64,000 nt of DNA from Paramoeba atlantica (Eukaryota > Discosea), in the NCBI GenBank assembly GCA_977017575.1, contig CDRNVI010000184.1:1-64000 (forward strand). Direction: 5' to 3'. A program made the translations under genes and the position numbers. Numbering within the stretch: the stretch's first letter is position 1; the number at the start of each line of letters is the position of its first letter. The notes beneath the pieces were generated by a model. It was not told the DNA's origin and made no database searches. It was given only the letters and a program-made list of their open reading frames with translations. Below, piece by piece: positions 11,200-22,439 of this stretch.

Positions 11200-11920
11200 A
11201 GGTAAATGAGTGAAAACAAGTTTTTCCATTTTTCTTTATTCAGATAAGCATTTTTTTTTGTGTAACAAGAGCAATAAGCATTCAGATACTTTCAAGGTGG
11301 GTGCAGGGAAAAAATATCTTGTTATAATAATGGATTTCCTTCTTTCATATAATATCCTTGAAGAACAAGTTGAACCTTCCATTGAGCAATATTACTAAAA
11401 ACATTGCAATTAAAAAAAAACCTTTTGTTGTGTTCTATCAAAGATTTTTCTTTCCTCTAAAGTTGGTTCTTGAAATACATTGAGTTGCTCAATTCCTTTG
11501 TGCTCTTTGTATGAGATCTTAAGAAACTTTTTCTTCCTTTTCATTTTCTTTACATTTTTCTTTTCCTCACTGATTCTATTTCAACTTTCTACTTTACCAC
11601 TAAAATTACTCTCAAACCCATCCCTCTTAATGCTTTTCTTCTTTATACAATGGATAGAAAATCTTCTTGACACTTCTACAACAATTAACTCTCTAGTGAC
11701 TCCAATGTTGGAAATTTTTAATTGATATTTCTTTATTCTGAAAAAGAAAAGCTTTGAGAGAAATGAATCTTGATTGGGATGAATATTTAAAAAAAAGAAC
11801 TATATTTAACAATCTTTTTCTTCTTATTTTTATTTTTTTCTTTTTGAAACTCCCTCACCTTATCAATAATATTACAAATTCTTTAAAAATTTAATATTTG
11901 CAATGATTTATTGTTTTCTT
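11200..11920. other. AT-rich spacer, no gene seen
   Basis: There is no coding feature. The part around 11700-11790 (GAAAAGCTTTGAGAGAAATG) is similar to 40285-40360 (GAAGAGCTTTGAGAGAAATG), so a dispersed repeat is present here. Confidence 0.4.
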
Positions 11921-12094
11921 TGAAAAAAACTCTAAAAAATTAATACAAAAGAAATAATTGTAAAAAAGAAAAATAAAAAATTAAACTGATTCCATTAACT
12001 AGCTTGTTTTTTTGTTTTTTTAGAGATGAGTATGATAGTTTAGTTGTCCTTTTCTTCAATTTTTCATTTTTGAGGTTTCAAGTTCAATTCTTTT
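11920..12094 (+). repeat. satellite-flanking segment shared with 47830-47985
   Basis: About 150 bp, including GATGAGTATGATAGTTTAGTTG and CTTCAATTTTTCATTTTTGA, recurs at 47830-47985. It precedes the same octamer microsatellite and the same satellite family in both places, so the two satellite loci derive from one duplicated locus. Confidence 0.8.
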
Positions 12095-12262
12095 AATTTT
12101 CCAATTTTCCAATTTTCCAATTTTCCAATTTTCCAATTTTCCAATTTTCCAATTTTCCAATTTTCCAATTTTCCAATTTTCCAATTTTCCAATTTTCCAA
12201 TTTTCCAATTTTCCAATTTTCCAATTTTCCAATTTTCCAGTTTTCCAGTTTTTCAATTTTTC
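12095..12262 (+). repeat. (TTTTCCAA)n microsatellite
   Basis: An 8-bp unit, TTTTCCAA, is repeated about 18 times with almost no variation before drifting into TTTTCCAG and TTTTTCAA units. It leads directly into the 381-bp satellite. Confidence 0.95.
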
Positions 12263-12271
12263 AATTTTCTA

Positions 12272-15200
12272 ATTTTTTTTTGTAAATAGATTTAATAGAT
12301 TGTAAAATTATGTAAAAAATACAATTTTATTTGTAACTTGTCTGGAAATGAACTTTTAAACATCAAAAATTGAATAACAATTTTCTAAAAATGAAAATAA
12401 TACAAATAGACATTGAAAAAGTGGTTGGGAAATAATCAAAAACAAAGGGAAATATATTTTTTTTTTTGTAAATAAGTCAAATAGATTGTAAAATTATGTA
12501 AAAAGTACAATTTTATTTGTAACTTGTCTGGTAACTAAATTTTAAACATCAAAAACTAAATAACAATTGAGAAAAAATGAAAATAATATAAATATTGATT
12601 TATACATTGAAAAAAGTGATTGGAAAATAATCAAAAACAAAGGGAAATATGTTTTTTTTTTTGTAAATAAATCAAATAGATTGTAAAATTATGTAAAAAA
12701 TACAATTTTATTTGTAACTTGTCTGGAAATGAACTTTTAAACATCAAAAATTGAATAACAATTTTCTAAAAATGAAAATAATACAAATAGACATTGAAAA
12801 AGTGGTTGGGAAATAATCAAAAACAAAGGGAAATATATTTTTTTTTTTGTAAATAAGTCAAATAGATTGTAAAATTATGTAAAAAGTACAATTTTATTTG
12901 TAACTTGTCTGGTAACTAAATTTTAAACATCAAAAACTAAATAACAATTGAGAAAAAATGAAAATAATACAAATATTGATTTATACATTGAAAAAAGTGA
13001 TTGGAAAATAATCAAAAACAAAGGGAAATATGTTTTTTTTTTTGTAAATAAATCAAATAGATTGTAAAATTATGTAAAAAATACAATTTTATTTGTAACT
13101 TGTCTGGAAATGAACTTTTAAACATCAAAAATTGAATAACAATTTTCTAAAAATGAAAATAATACAAATAGACATTGAAAAAGTGGTTGGGAAATAATCA
13201 AAAACAAAGGGAAATATATTTTTTTTTTTGTAAATAAGTCAAATAGATTGTAAAATTATGTAAAAAGTACAATTTTATTTGTAACTTGTCTGGTAACTAA
13301 ATTTTAAACATCAAAAACTAAATAACAATTGAGAAAAAATGAAAATAATACAAATATTGATTTATACATTGAAAAAAGTGATTGGAAAATAATCAAAAAC
13401 AAAGGGAAATATGTTTTTTTTTTTGTAAATAAATCAAATAGATTGTAAAATTATGTAAAAAATACAATTTTATTTGTAACTTGTCTGGAAATGAACTTTT
13501 AAACATCAAAAATTGAATAACAATTTTCTAAAAATGAAAATAATACAAATAGACATTGAAAAAGTGGTTGGGAAATAATCAAAAACAAAGGGAAATATAT
13601 TTTTTTTTTTGTAAATAAGTCAAATAGATTGTAAAATTATGTAAAAAGTACAATTTTATTTGTAACTTGTCTGGTAACTAAATTTTAAACATCAAAAACT
13701 AAATAACAATTGAGAAAAAATGAAAATAATACAAATATTGATTTATACATTGAAAAAAGTGATTGGAAAATAATCAAAAACAAAGGGAAATATGTTTTTT
13801 TTTTTGTAAATAAATCAAATAGATTGTAAAATTATGTAAAAAATACAATTTTATTTGTAACTTGTCTGGAAATGAACTTTTAAACATCAAAAATTGAATA
13901 ACAATTTTCTAAAAATGAAAATAATACAAATAGACATTGAAAAAGTGGTTGGGAAATAATCAAAAACAAAGGGAAATATATTTTTTTTTTTGTAAATAAG
14001 TCAAATAGATTGTAAAATTATGTAAAAAGTACAATTTTATTTGTAACTTGTCTGGTAACTAAATTTTAAACATCAAAAACTAAATAACAATTGAGAAAAA
14101 ATGAAAATAATACAAATATTGATTTATACATTGAAAAAAGTGATTGGAAAATAATCAAAAACAAAGGGAAATATGTTTTTTTTTTTGTAAATAAATCAAA
14201 TAGATTGTAAAATTATGTAAAAAATACAATTTTATTTGTAACTTGTCTGGAAATGAACTTTTAAACATCAAAAATTGAATAACAATTTTCTAAAAATGAA
14301 AATAATACAAATAGACATTGAAAAAGTGGTTGGGAAATAATCAAAAACAAAGGGAAATATATTTTTTTTTTTGTAAATAAGTCAAATAGATTGTAAAATT
14401 ATGTAAAAAGTACAATTTTATTTGTAACTTGTCTGGTAACTAAATTTTAAACATCAAAAACTAAATAACAATTGAGAAAAAATGAAAATAATACAAATAT
14501 TGATTTATACATTGAAAAAAGTGATTGGAAAATAATCAAAAACAAAGGGAAATATGTTTTTTTTTTTGTAAATAAATCAAATAGATTGTAAAATTATGTA
14601 AAAAATACAATTTTATTTGTAACTTGTCTGGAAATGAACTTTTAAACATCAAAAATTGAATAACAATTTTCTAAAAATGAAAATAATACAAATAGACATT
14701 GAAAAAGTGGTTGGGAAATAATCAAAAACAAAGGGAAATATATTTTTTTTTTTGTAAATAAGTCAAATAGATTGTAAAATTATGTAAAAAGTACAATTTT
14801 ATTTGTAACTTGTCTGGTAACTAAATTTTAAACATCAAAAACTAAATAACAATTGAGAAAAAATGAAAATAATACAAATATTGATTTATACATTGAAAAA
14901 AGTGATTGGAAAATAATCAAAAACAAAGGGAAATATGTTTTTTTTTTTGTAAATAAATCAAATAGATTGTAAAATTATGTAAAAAATACAATTTTATTTG
15001 TAACTTGTCTGGAAATGAACTTTTAAACATCAAAAATTGAATAACAATTTTCTAAAAATGAAAATAATACAAATAGACATTGAAAAAGTGGTTGGGAAAT
15101 AATCAAAAACAAAGGGAAATATATTTTTTTTTTTGTAAATAAGTCAAATAGATTGTAAAATTATGTAAAAAGTACAATTTTATTTGTAACTTGTCTGGTA

Positions 15201-16826
15201 ACTAAATTTTAAACATCAAAAACTAAATAACAATTGAGAAAAAATGAAAATAATACAAATATTGATTTATACATTGAAAAAAGTGATTGGAAAATAATCA
15301 AAAACAAAGGGAAATATGTTTTTTTTTTTGTAAATAAATCAAATAGATTGTAAAATTATGTAAAAAATACAATTTTATTTGTAACTTGTCTGGAAATGAA
15401 CTTTTAAACATCAAAAATTGAATAACAATTTTCTAAAAATGAAAATAATACAAATAGACATTGAAAAAGTGGTTGGGAAATAATCAAAAACAAAGGGAAA
15501 TATATTTTTTTTTTTGTAAATAAGTCAAATAGATTGTAAAATTATGTAAAAAGTACAATTTTATTTGTAACTTGTCTGGTAACTAAATTTTAAACATCAA
15601 AAACTAAATAACAATTGAGAAAAAATGAAAATAATACAAATATTGATTTATACATTGAAAAAAGTGATTGGAAAATAATCAAAAACAAAGGGAAATATGT
15701 TTTTTTTTTTGTAAATAAATCAAATAGATTGTAAAATTATGTAAAAAATACAATTTTATTTGTAACTTGTCTGGAAATGAACTTTTAAACATCAAAAATT
15801 GAATAACAATTTTCTAAAAATGAAAATAATACAAATAGACATTGAAAAAGTGGTTGGGAAATAATCAAAAACAAAGGGAAATATATTTTTTTTTTTGTAA
15901 ATAAGTCAAATAGATTGTAAAATTATGTAAAAAGTACAATTTTATTTGTAACTTGTCTGGTAACTAAATTTTAAACATCAAAAACTAAATAACAATTGAG
16001 AAAAAATGAAAATAATACAAATATTGATTTATACATTGAAAAAAGTGATTGGAAAATAATCAAAAACAAAGGGAAATATGTTTTTTTTTTTGTAAATAAA
16101 TCAAATAGATTGTAAAATTATGTAAAAAATACAATTTTATTTGTAACTTGTCTGGAAATGAACTTTTAAACATCAAAAATTGAATAACAATTTTCTAAAA
16201 ATGAAAATAATACAAATAGACATTGAAAAAGTGGTTGGGAAATAATCAAAAACAAAGGGAAATATATTTTTTTTTTTGTAAATAAGTCAAATAGATTGTA
16301 AAATTATGTAAAAAGTACAATTTTATTTGTAACTTGTCTGGTAACTAAATTTTAAACATCAAAAACTAAATAACAATTGAGAAAAAATGAAAATAATACA
16401 AATATTGATTTATACATTGAAAAAAGTGATTGGAAAATAATCAAAAACAAAGGGAAATATGTTTTTTTTTTTGTAAATAAATCAAATAGATTGTAAAATT
16501 ATGTAAAAAATACAATTTTATTTGTAACTTGTCTGGAAATGAACTTTTAAACATCAAAAATTGAATAACAATTTTCTAAAAATGAAAATAATACAAATAG
16601 ACATTGAAAAAGTGGTTGGGAAATAATCAAAAACAAAGGGAAATATATTTTTTTTTTTGTAAATAAGTCAAATAGATTGTAAAATTATGTAAAAAGTACA
16701 ATTTTATTTGTAACTTGTCTGGTAACTAAATTTTAAACATCAAAAACTAAATAACAATTGAGAAAAAATGAAAATAATACAAATATTGATTTATACATTG
16801 AAAAAAGTGATTGGAAAATAATCAAA
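12272..16826 (+). repeat. satellite array, 381-bp dimeric higher-order repeat
   Basis: The array has about 12 copies of a 381-bp unit, each made of two related monomers of 195 and 186 bp. A fixed landmark (the G of GGGAAATATG before the T-run) falls at 12651, 13032, 13413, 13794, 14175 and so on to 16461, always exactly 381 bp apart. Each monomer starts with a T10-11 run and TGTAAATAA and ends with CAAAAACAAAGGGAAATAT. The monomers differ by diagnostic words: CTTGTCTGGAAATGAAC versus CTTGTCTGGTAACTAAA, and AATAGACATTG versus AATATTGATTTATACATTG. Copies appear nearly identical, indicating very recent homogenisation. The right end decays into GA/AT-rich low-complexity DNA. Confidence 0.97.
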
Positions 16827-17611
16827 AATGAAAAAATGAAAAATGAAAAAAGAGAAAAAAATAAAAAAGAAAAAATAGAGAAAAAAGAATAAAAAAAAAA
16901 AAAAAAAAAAAGAAATAATCTCAAAATCAATCTTTTTAAATTCAAATTTCTTACTTAAAAACAAAGATAATAAGATAAATTGATTAAAGGAAAGTGTTTG
17001 TAAAAAGTGTAAAAACAAGCAAAACTAAGTTACTTTTAATTATTTGAGTAAAGTGGAGAGAGTGAAACCAAACAATAGAACCTCATACCTCAAATTATAT
17101 TTCTTTTTTTCTGATTTTGTGTTGATCAACACTGCTTCAACTCACCTTGCTGCCTTTCTTAACAATTTTTCATGAAAATACCCCTTCTTTAAGCCCAAAG
17201 TAAACATTCATCTTATTAAACACCATAAAACTCCTCAATTTCTCATCTTAGAAGTTGGAGAGTTTGCAGATTTTTCAATATTTACTATTAATCTTCACTT
17301 CTTCAACTATCTTCCTAATCACTGTAACCCCTTACAGTTTGATCCACAGTCTTCAAAACTTAAAGAAACAACTTAAATATAACCCTTCACAATTCCTTCT
17401 TTAATAATATCTTCTCCATTCATTTTGGATGTATATTGAACCCAGAAAAACTCTTCTCCATGTAGTCACTCAGTAACTCCTCACTCCTCCCCCCAAAGCT
17501 CCTTTTCACTATTAAATTCCTCTTCAATTTGTTGCTGTACCTTCTTTTTTCTTTGACAAATTTAACAAAATCAATCCATCCCTCTTTTACTTTCTTAACT
17601 CCCTCCAAGAC
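16827..17611. other. AT-rich flank of the satellite, no gene seen
   Basis: An A-rich tract (16830-16910) is followed by mixed AT-rich sequence. A short minus-strand frame at 17420-17608 has no recognisable motif. I see nothing supportable here. Confidence 0.4.
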
Positions 17612-17828
17612 AGTTGAGTTGTACTACTTTCAAGCCTCAAACAAATCAATCACAAGAAGACTCAAGATGGTTTAATGCTCTTTTATGAAAAGGAAAATTA
17701 AAAAAGAAAATATGTCTTTCTTCAAGAATAAGAATATTCAACAAACACTTACAAATAAAGACATTCAAAATAAAACAACCCCTCAGGTTCAAATTCCAAA
17801 CAAACAAACCTTCAGGTAACAACCCAAT
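17612..17828 (-). repeat. terminal direct repeat of gag element (3' side)
   Basis: Matches 19461-19592, with about 95 bp of extra internal sequence (around 17675-17772). It is downstream of gag on the minus strand. Confidence 0.7.
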
Positions 17829-17894
17829 ACCCTTCAAGTGTTTTCTCAACTGAGAAACACTTCATAACCAACAAAACAATAAACAACTTAACAC

Positions 17895-19409
17895 TCAACC
17901 AGGGATATAATGATCCTTCAGCTCCAAACAGTCTTTTGTCTCATGATAGTTGCCTCCACAACACTGACATCTCCAGTGAAAAAGATACTTCTTCCCATCA
18001 ACCATAAAGAAATTCCCACTATCCTCTTCTTCTTCTTCTCTCTGTGAACAATCTCTTCTTATATGTTCCTTTTCTCCACATTTAAAACACACAGCAGATG
18101 ATGGCCAATCCTGATAAGGTTTCAGTTGGTCCTTCACCACCAAATATCAATGCCATCCTTCTGCATTCTGCACCCACTTTGTCACAACATTCCACATAAC
18201 ACATTCATTCTCAACAAATTCTTCTCCAAATTGCTCCTCCCACAGAATTCAATAAACTTTTAAAACAGGTTCATTCAACTTCATCTTCACTTCAACTGAA
18301 TCCAAATCTATTTTCAAGTAATCAAGATACATCACCAACCTCTCTGCAAAATCAATAATTTTCTCATTCTCCATCTGTCTTACCATCTGCATTTCTTTTT
18401 GAACCTTACTCTTCCAGCTTGAGTCCAAGGTATTTCCTTCTAATACAAACAGAAGCAACTCTTGATAAGAAATATTCCTTAATCTTTGCAATTGTGGTTT
18501 CATTGGACCTTCCACTGCTGATCTCAAATACTGCATCCATAAAGAATCATCTGGCACTTGATTACCCATTGCTGCTTGAAAATCTCTCAGAAACACCAAC
18601 ACATCACAGGCTTTTAGATCCCATTTTATGTTCAACTTTGGCATGTTGTCCACTTTTTTCAGTGTTTTTAACTCTGTCCCTCTTGTAGACTCATCCAAAG
18701 TTATTCTTCAAACCTGTGAATTTAAATCATCAATTGTCATTGACCTCTCAGCACTTTTAACTTCAGCACCAGCCAATGAACTCTGTTAATTTGAACCACA
18801 AGTTCCACCAACCCTTGTTGAATCCTCTGGACTTGGATGAAGAAACCTCACATCTGTTACCAATCAATCCCACTGATGGTTTGGTACAGTATTCTCACTT
18901 GGAAGGGGTTGCAAATCTCTCCCATAATGAGTTACAAAATCTTTCCTCCTTGGTTTGATGTAGTTGCCCTCCTCTTTTAATTTGGTAGCCCCTGACCTTC
19001 TTCTGTTCTTGCTCCCCAAAGTTCTGCTGCTCCTCACATGCCTTGAAATACTCAACTTTAATCATTTCAAATTCCTCTCAAGTTTGTCAAACTCCTCAGT
19101 GAAAGCCTCATCAGTCAGGATTAAATTTGTTAATTCATCTAACTGATGCTCAATTCCATCTCTTTTCAACAACCAACTCTCAAGCATTTGATCCACAGAA
19201 GGAAAATTTGGAGATCTTGCCCCTTCACCCAAACCCTCATCTTTCTCTAATTTGCTACTGTCACTTCCACTCTCAAGATCCCTAAGTAGCTTCTTGTTCT
19301 GCTCCACCCCCCTTTTCTCCCTCTTGTAACCATTTAGTGGTTGCATCTGCTCCCCCAGTCTTGTTCTCTCCTGATACTGCTGAATCATTGATGCTGAAAG
19401 TGAATACAT
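17895..19409 (-). CDS. retrotransposon Gag with two CCHC zinc knuckles
   Basis: A single minus-strand frame from ATG 19409 (MYSLSASMIQQYQERTR) runs past 17895. It is interrupted by TGA at 19062, 18864, 18708, 18249 and 18147 and by one TAA at 18786. The centre (18698-18249) is capsid-like: DLKACDVLVFLRDFQAAMG, then SLWMQYLRSAVEGPMKPQ. The end has two zinc knuckles of pattern C-X2-C-X4-H-X4-C: CFKCGEKEHIRRDC and CQCCGGNYHETKDC. The protein would package element RNA in virus-like particles. Pieces on either side of each TGA belong to the same protein by frame and sense; for instance capsid continues across 18249 and 18147 into the first knuckle. This suggests TGA is read through or decoded as an amino acid; the lone TAA may be a true lesion. 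No pol follows, so movement would depend on another element. Confidence 0.75.
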
Positions 19410-19460
19410 TTCAAGAAAGCCAAAAAAAAACAGAATTTCAACCAGTGAAAACCAAAAAAA

Positions 19461-19592
19461 GTTGAGTTGTACTACTTTCAAGCCTCAAACAGATCAATCA
19501 CAAGAAGACTCAAGATGGTTTTATGAAGACAACCCCTCAGGTTCAAATCCCAAACAAACAAACATTCTTTCAAAACACTTCAGGTGACAACC
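19461..19592 (-). repeat. terminal direct repeat of gag element (5' side)
   Basis: Matches 17612-17828. It lies just upstream of the gag start on the minus strand, where a 5' LTR with promoter would be expected. Confidence 0.7.
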
Positions 19593-20760
19593 CAAGAAGG
19601 ACAAAGCCAAGAAACTTTCTCCCAAAGAACCCAATAAGTCTTATGTTAGCCCCCTTTCCTGGTTCTTTACCACCCTTTGATAATAAGGAATTTTCTTGCC
19701 CCAAGCTCAACACAACCAAATGATTAAAGGTATTTCTCAATTTCCAACAATTTAACAATTGCACCAATTCCTCTCATTTTTTTCCCTTGAGATGTTGTTT
19801 TCATGCAAGAGACCTTTTCATTTGAACTCTGAAGCTTGGTTGAGTCTAACAATGCTTTCCAGGCATAAAAAAAGGCCTGCTTCATTTAAGAAAGTTTCAC
19901 AACAAAAAAAAAACAAGACACCACATAAAAAAAGAAAAAGAAAAAAAGAAAAAGAAAATGGAAACAAAAATAAAAAATAATATCTCTAAGAGCAGACCAA
20001 CTGATATAATCATGACAACAATAAATAACAAGAATAATAACCAATAATCAATAACAACAACTACAATAATAACATCCCCAACAATAACTACAATAATTAA
20101 TAGACACAAGAATCAAACAAAACAACAGCACCACAGCAATACTCCAAACAAACTCTTTTCCAACAAACACTTCAGGAGTGAAATCGTTCTAAACAGTTTT
20201 AAATAATATGTTCTTTACACACCAAACCAAACAACCAACAACCAAAAAAACCTATAATAAAGAAAAAAACAACAATCCATAAAAACAACCCAGAATTCTC
20301 TCAGTTTTTAATTAATTCTCCTAACAAACAAACAACAAACTCATCCCAACCAACCAACAAAAGAAAAAATAAAAAAATAAAAAACAATACAAAACACAAA
20401 TAAAAACCAAACATAAAAAAAAAATAACGAAAACAAAACCTTTTTAAGAAAAAAGAATATGTCACATACCTCCCAACAAACATAAGCAAGAAAAACAGTC
20501 CAAAAAACTCACAATTCAATCTCTCACTGAAGGAAGGGAGTGTCTTTTTTTTTTGAATTTCATTCAAGAATGTAAAAAACAGTGGCAAAACTCCTTGTAA
20601 TATATTATAAGTGATCTAGAAAAGAGAAAAAGGAAAGAAAGTGAGGAACCAAAGGAAAAATCTAACTCTTGGATTTTCTGAATTAACCCTCTGGTTCTCT
20701 GGTACAAAAGGAGAGAAGTAACCCACCACCCATCACCCCTTGAATTGATCTTTTTATTTC

Positions 20761-20803
20761 ATTCTCTCTGGGTACTAATTTGAAAATTCGAACACAGAGA
20801 ATA
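20761..20803. repeat. short palindromic element, copy 2
   Basis: ATTCTCTCTGGGTACTAATT TGAAAATTCGAACACAGAGA ATATG is the same hairpin family as 3973-4022, 37367-37412 and 40687-40731. Confidence 0.75.
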
Positions 20804-20870
20804 TGAATTTTCTTTTGCTGAATTTTCTTCTGCTGAATTTTCTTCTGTTGAATTTTCTTCTGCTGAATTA
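20804..20870. repeat. 15-bp minisatellite
   Basis: Four units of TGAATTTTCTTCTGC with single-base variants directly follow the palindromic element. Confidence 0.9.
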
Positions 20871-20879
20871 AAAGAGAGA

Positions 20880-21470
20880 ATCTCAAAAAATCTCCCCTAA
20901 AGAAAAAAAAAAAAGATAAAGCACCTCACTTAGAGAAAAAGAAAAAAATATAAAAAAAAGAAAACACAAAACAGGAAAAGAAAAAAGAAAGAAAAAAGAA
21001 AGAAAAAGAAAGAAAGAAAGAAAAAAGAAACTGCAAAACCTCAACTTGACTTTTTTCAAAAATAACATATGAACCCAATAATGACAGCATACCTATGAAA
21101 GAGAGAAAAAGAGAAAAGGGAAAAAGAAAGAAAAGAAAAACAAGAGGAAAATAGAGAAAGGGGGGGAAAGGGAGAAAAAAGAGAGAGAAAAAGAGGAGAG
21201 GAGAGAACAAAACAGAAAACAAAAAAACTGGGAATTTTTTTAGCCCCAAAAAAATTGGAGTTCTTTTTTTACCTTTGTTTTTTTTTTGTTTTTCTTTTCT
21301 CTTTTCTTTCCTAGAGAGTATGAAAACTTACCTCGTAAAAAGAAAAGATGAAAAACTAACAGAGAAAAGAAGAGGAGAGTGAATAAAAAGAGGAACAAGA
21401 AGAAAAGAAAGAAGAAAAAGAATAGAAATAAACTTTTTCTTGATAAAAACAATTGAATGAAATTTTGTTA
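20880..21470. other. purine-rich tract, no gene seen
   Basis: GA/AAAG-rich on the plus strand, consistent with intron or 3' flank of the minus-strand PB1 gene. It includes AGAGAGTATGAAAAC at about 21313, a half-copy of the palindrome family. Confidence 0.45.
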
Positions 21471-21474
21471 TTTA

Positions 21475-22434
21475 TTATTTCCGTCTTCTCTCCTTTGGAG
21501 GAGAATTGAAAAACTTCTTTTTTGAGCCATATGAGCGAGAAAAGTATCTCTGACAACCATCTTTTCCTTTTCTCTTATTCATAAACATTTTGTCTTTCTC
21601 TTCTTCTTCTTTTGGTTCAGTCACCAACCTCTCTGTGATTTCTTCCAAATGCTTCTTGAGAATAATTTCTGTTTCCATCATCTTTTTTGACTTCTTTTCT
21701 TTCGCTTCAAGATTACAAAGTCTTCTTTCGATGTTTCGTCATTGGTTTTCAAGCTTTCTCGATTGCCCAAATGATCTTGGTTTACCATAATCTCTCTCTT
21801 CCTCCTCTTCCTCTTCTTCCTCAGACAATTGGATTTCTTCAATCCCCTCTTTCTCTTGTTTGTTGTCAACAATGTCATCCTCTTGACTTTTCAAATCAAC
21901 AAGATTCTCTCGAACTTGAGTTTTGTTTTCAGTCAACTGTTCCTTTCTTCGTTGGAGAGCCACAATCTTTTCTTCAAGAACATCGATCTGATCTGCCAGT
22001 TTCTCATCACGTTTACTGAGCATTTCAATCTTCTCCTCTCTCTTCTGTTGTTCCTTGAGTCTTTTCTGAGGGTTCTCAGAAATCTCATCCCCCACTTTCT
22101 CTTCATCATCATTCACTCAATTTTCAACCTCTTGGATCTCATTTTCGATTTCTTCTTTGACTTGACTCTCCACCACTCTTGTTGTCTTGTTCTTTTTTGG
22201 GAGGACAAACAAAGTGTCTTCCAAGTCTCGATCACGTTTCACAAAGACAACATCACACTCATCATTGAGATAGAACACTCGAACCGCAGTTGAAGTTCCG
22301 TACACATCCTGGATCTTCCTTCGCAGACTTTGAAAATCTTGAGCTTGAATCGAACACACTTCTCCATTCTCAGTGTTTCGAACTTCCCACTCTCCTTCTC
22401 CTTCGACAATCGACATCAACTGAACTCTCATCAT
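21475..22434 (-). CDS. PB1-domain coiled-coil protein, copy 3
   Basis: A 319-residue minus-strand frame starts at tandem ATGs (22434 and 22431, MMRVQLMSIVEGEGEWEV) and ends with TAA at 21475. It contains only two internal stops, both TGA (22117-22119 and 21739-21741). Residues about 5-75 form a PB1-like domain with LRRKIQDVYGTSTAVRVFYL and the acidic OPCA-like strand NDECDVVFVKRDRDLEDTL. Residues 125-270 are coiled coil (EKIVALQRRKEQLTENKTQV, then NIERRLCNLEAKEKKSKKMM), followed by a basic, Ser/Phe-rich tail. Copy 1 has CGA (Arg) where 22117 has TGA, and CAA (Gln) where 21739 has TGA. A self-associating scaffold is the likely role; the partner is unknown. If TGA is decoded, this copy is intact; otherwise it is truncated after the PB1 domain. 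Confidence 0.7.
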
Positions 22435-22439
22435 TGTGT

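Larger units (their letters stand above)
17612..19592 (-). mobile_element. gag-only retroelement with terminal direct repeats
   Basis: A gag-like frame is bracketed by direct repeats at 17612-17828 and 19461-19592. Both contain GTTGAGTTGTACTACTTTCA and CAAGAAGACTCAAGATGGTT, and both resume at ACAACCCCTCAGGTTCAAAT. The right copy lacks about 95 bp present in the left. No protease, RT or integrase is found between the repeats. This is the layout of non-autonomous terminal-repeat elements that keep only gag. The ends lack clear TG...CA termini and I found no convincing target-site duplication. Confidence 0.6.
19880..20880. repeat. inverted segmental duplicate of 41370-42256
   Basis: Islands such as CTTCATTTAAGAAAGTTTCA, AAACAAGACACCACATAAAA and CCAAAAAACTCACAATTCAA occur in reverse complement and in reversed order at 41370-42256. 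No gene is evident inside; the sequence is A-rich with AAC/AAT repeats. Confidence 0.75.

Noticed and set aside
12056..12256. Minus-strand frame with a KLENWKIG repeat as a repeat protein
   Set aside because: Three TTTTCCAA octamers make 24 nt, so any frame gives a periodic peptide. It is a microsatellite, and one frame ends in the neighbouring spacer.
12272..16826. Regularly spaced repeats as a possible CRISPR array
   Set aside because: The whole 381-bp unit is repeated, including the 'spacers', there are no cas genes, and the DNA is eukaryotic. This is satellite DNA.
18776..18958. Plus-strand frame opposite gag
   Set aside because: It is the antisense shadow of the minus-strand gag frame and has no domain.
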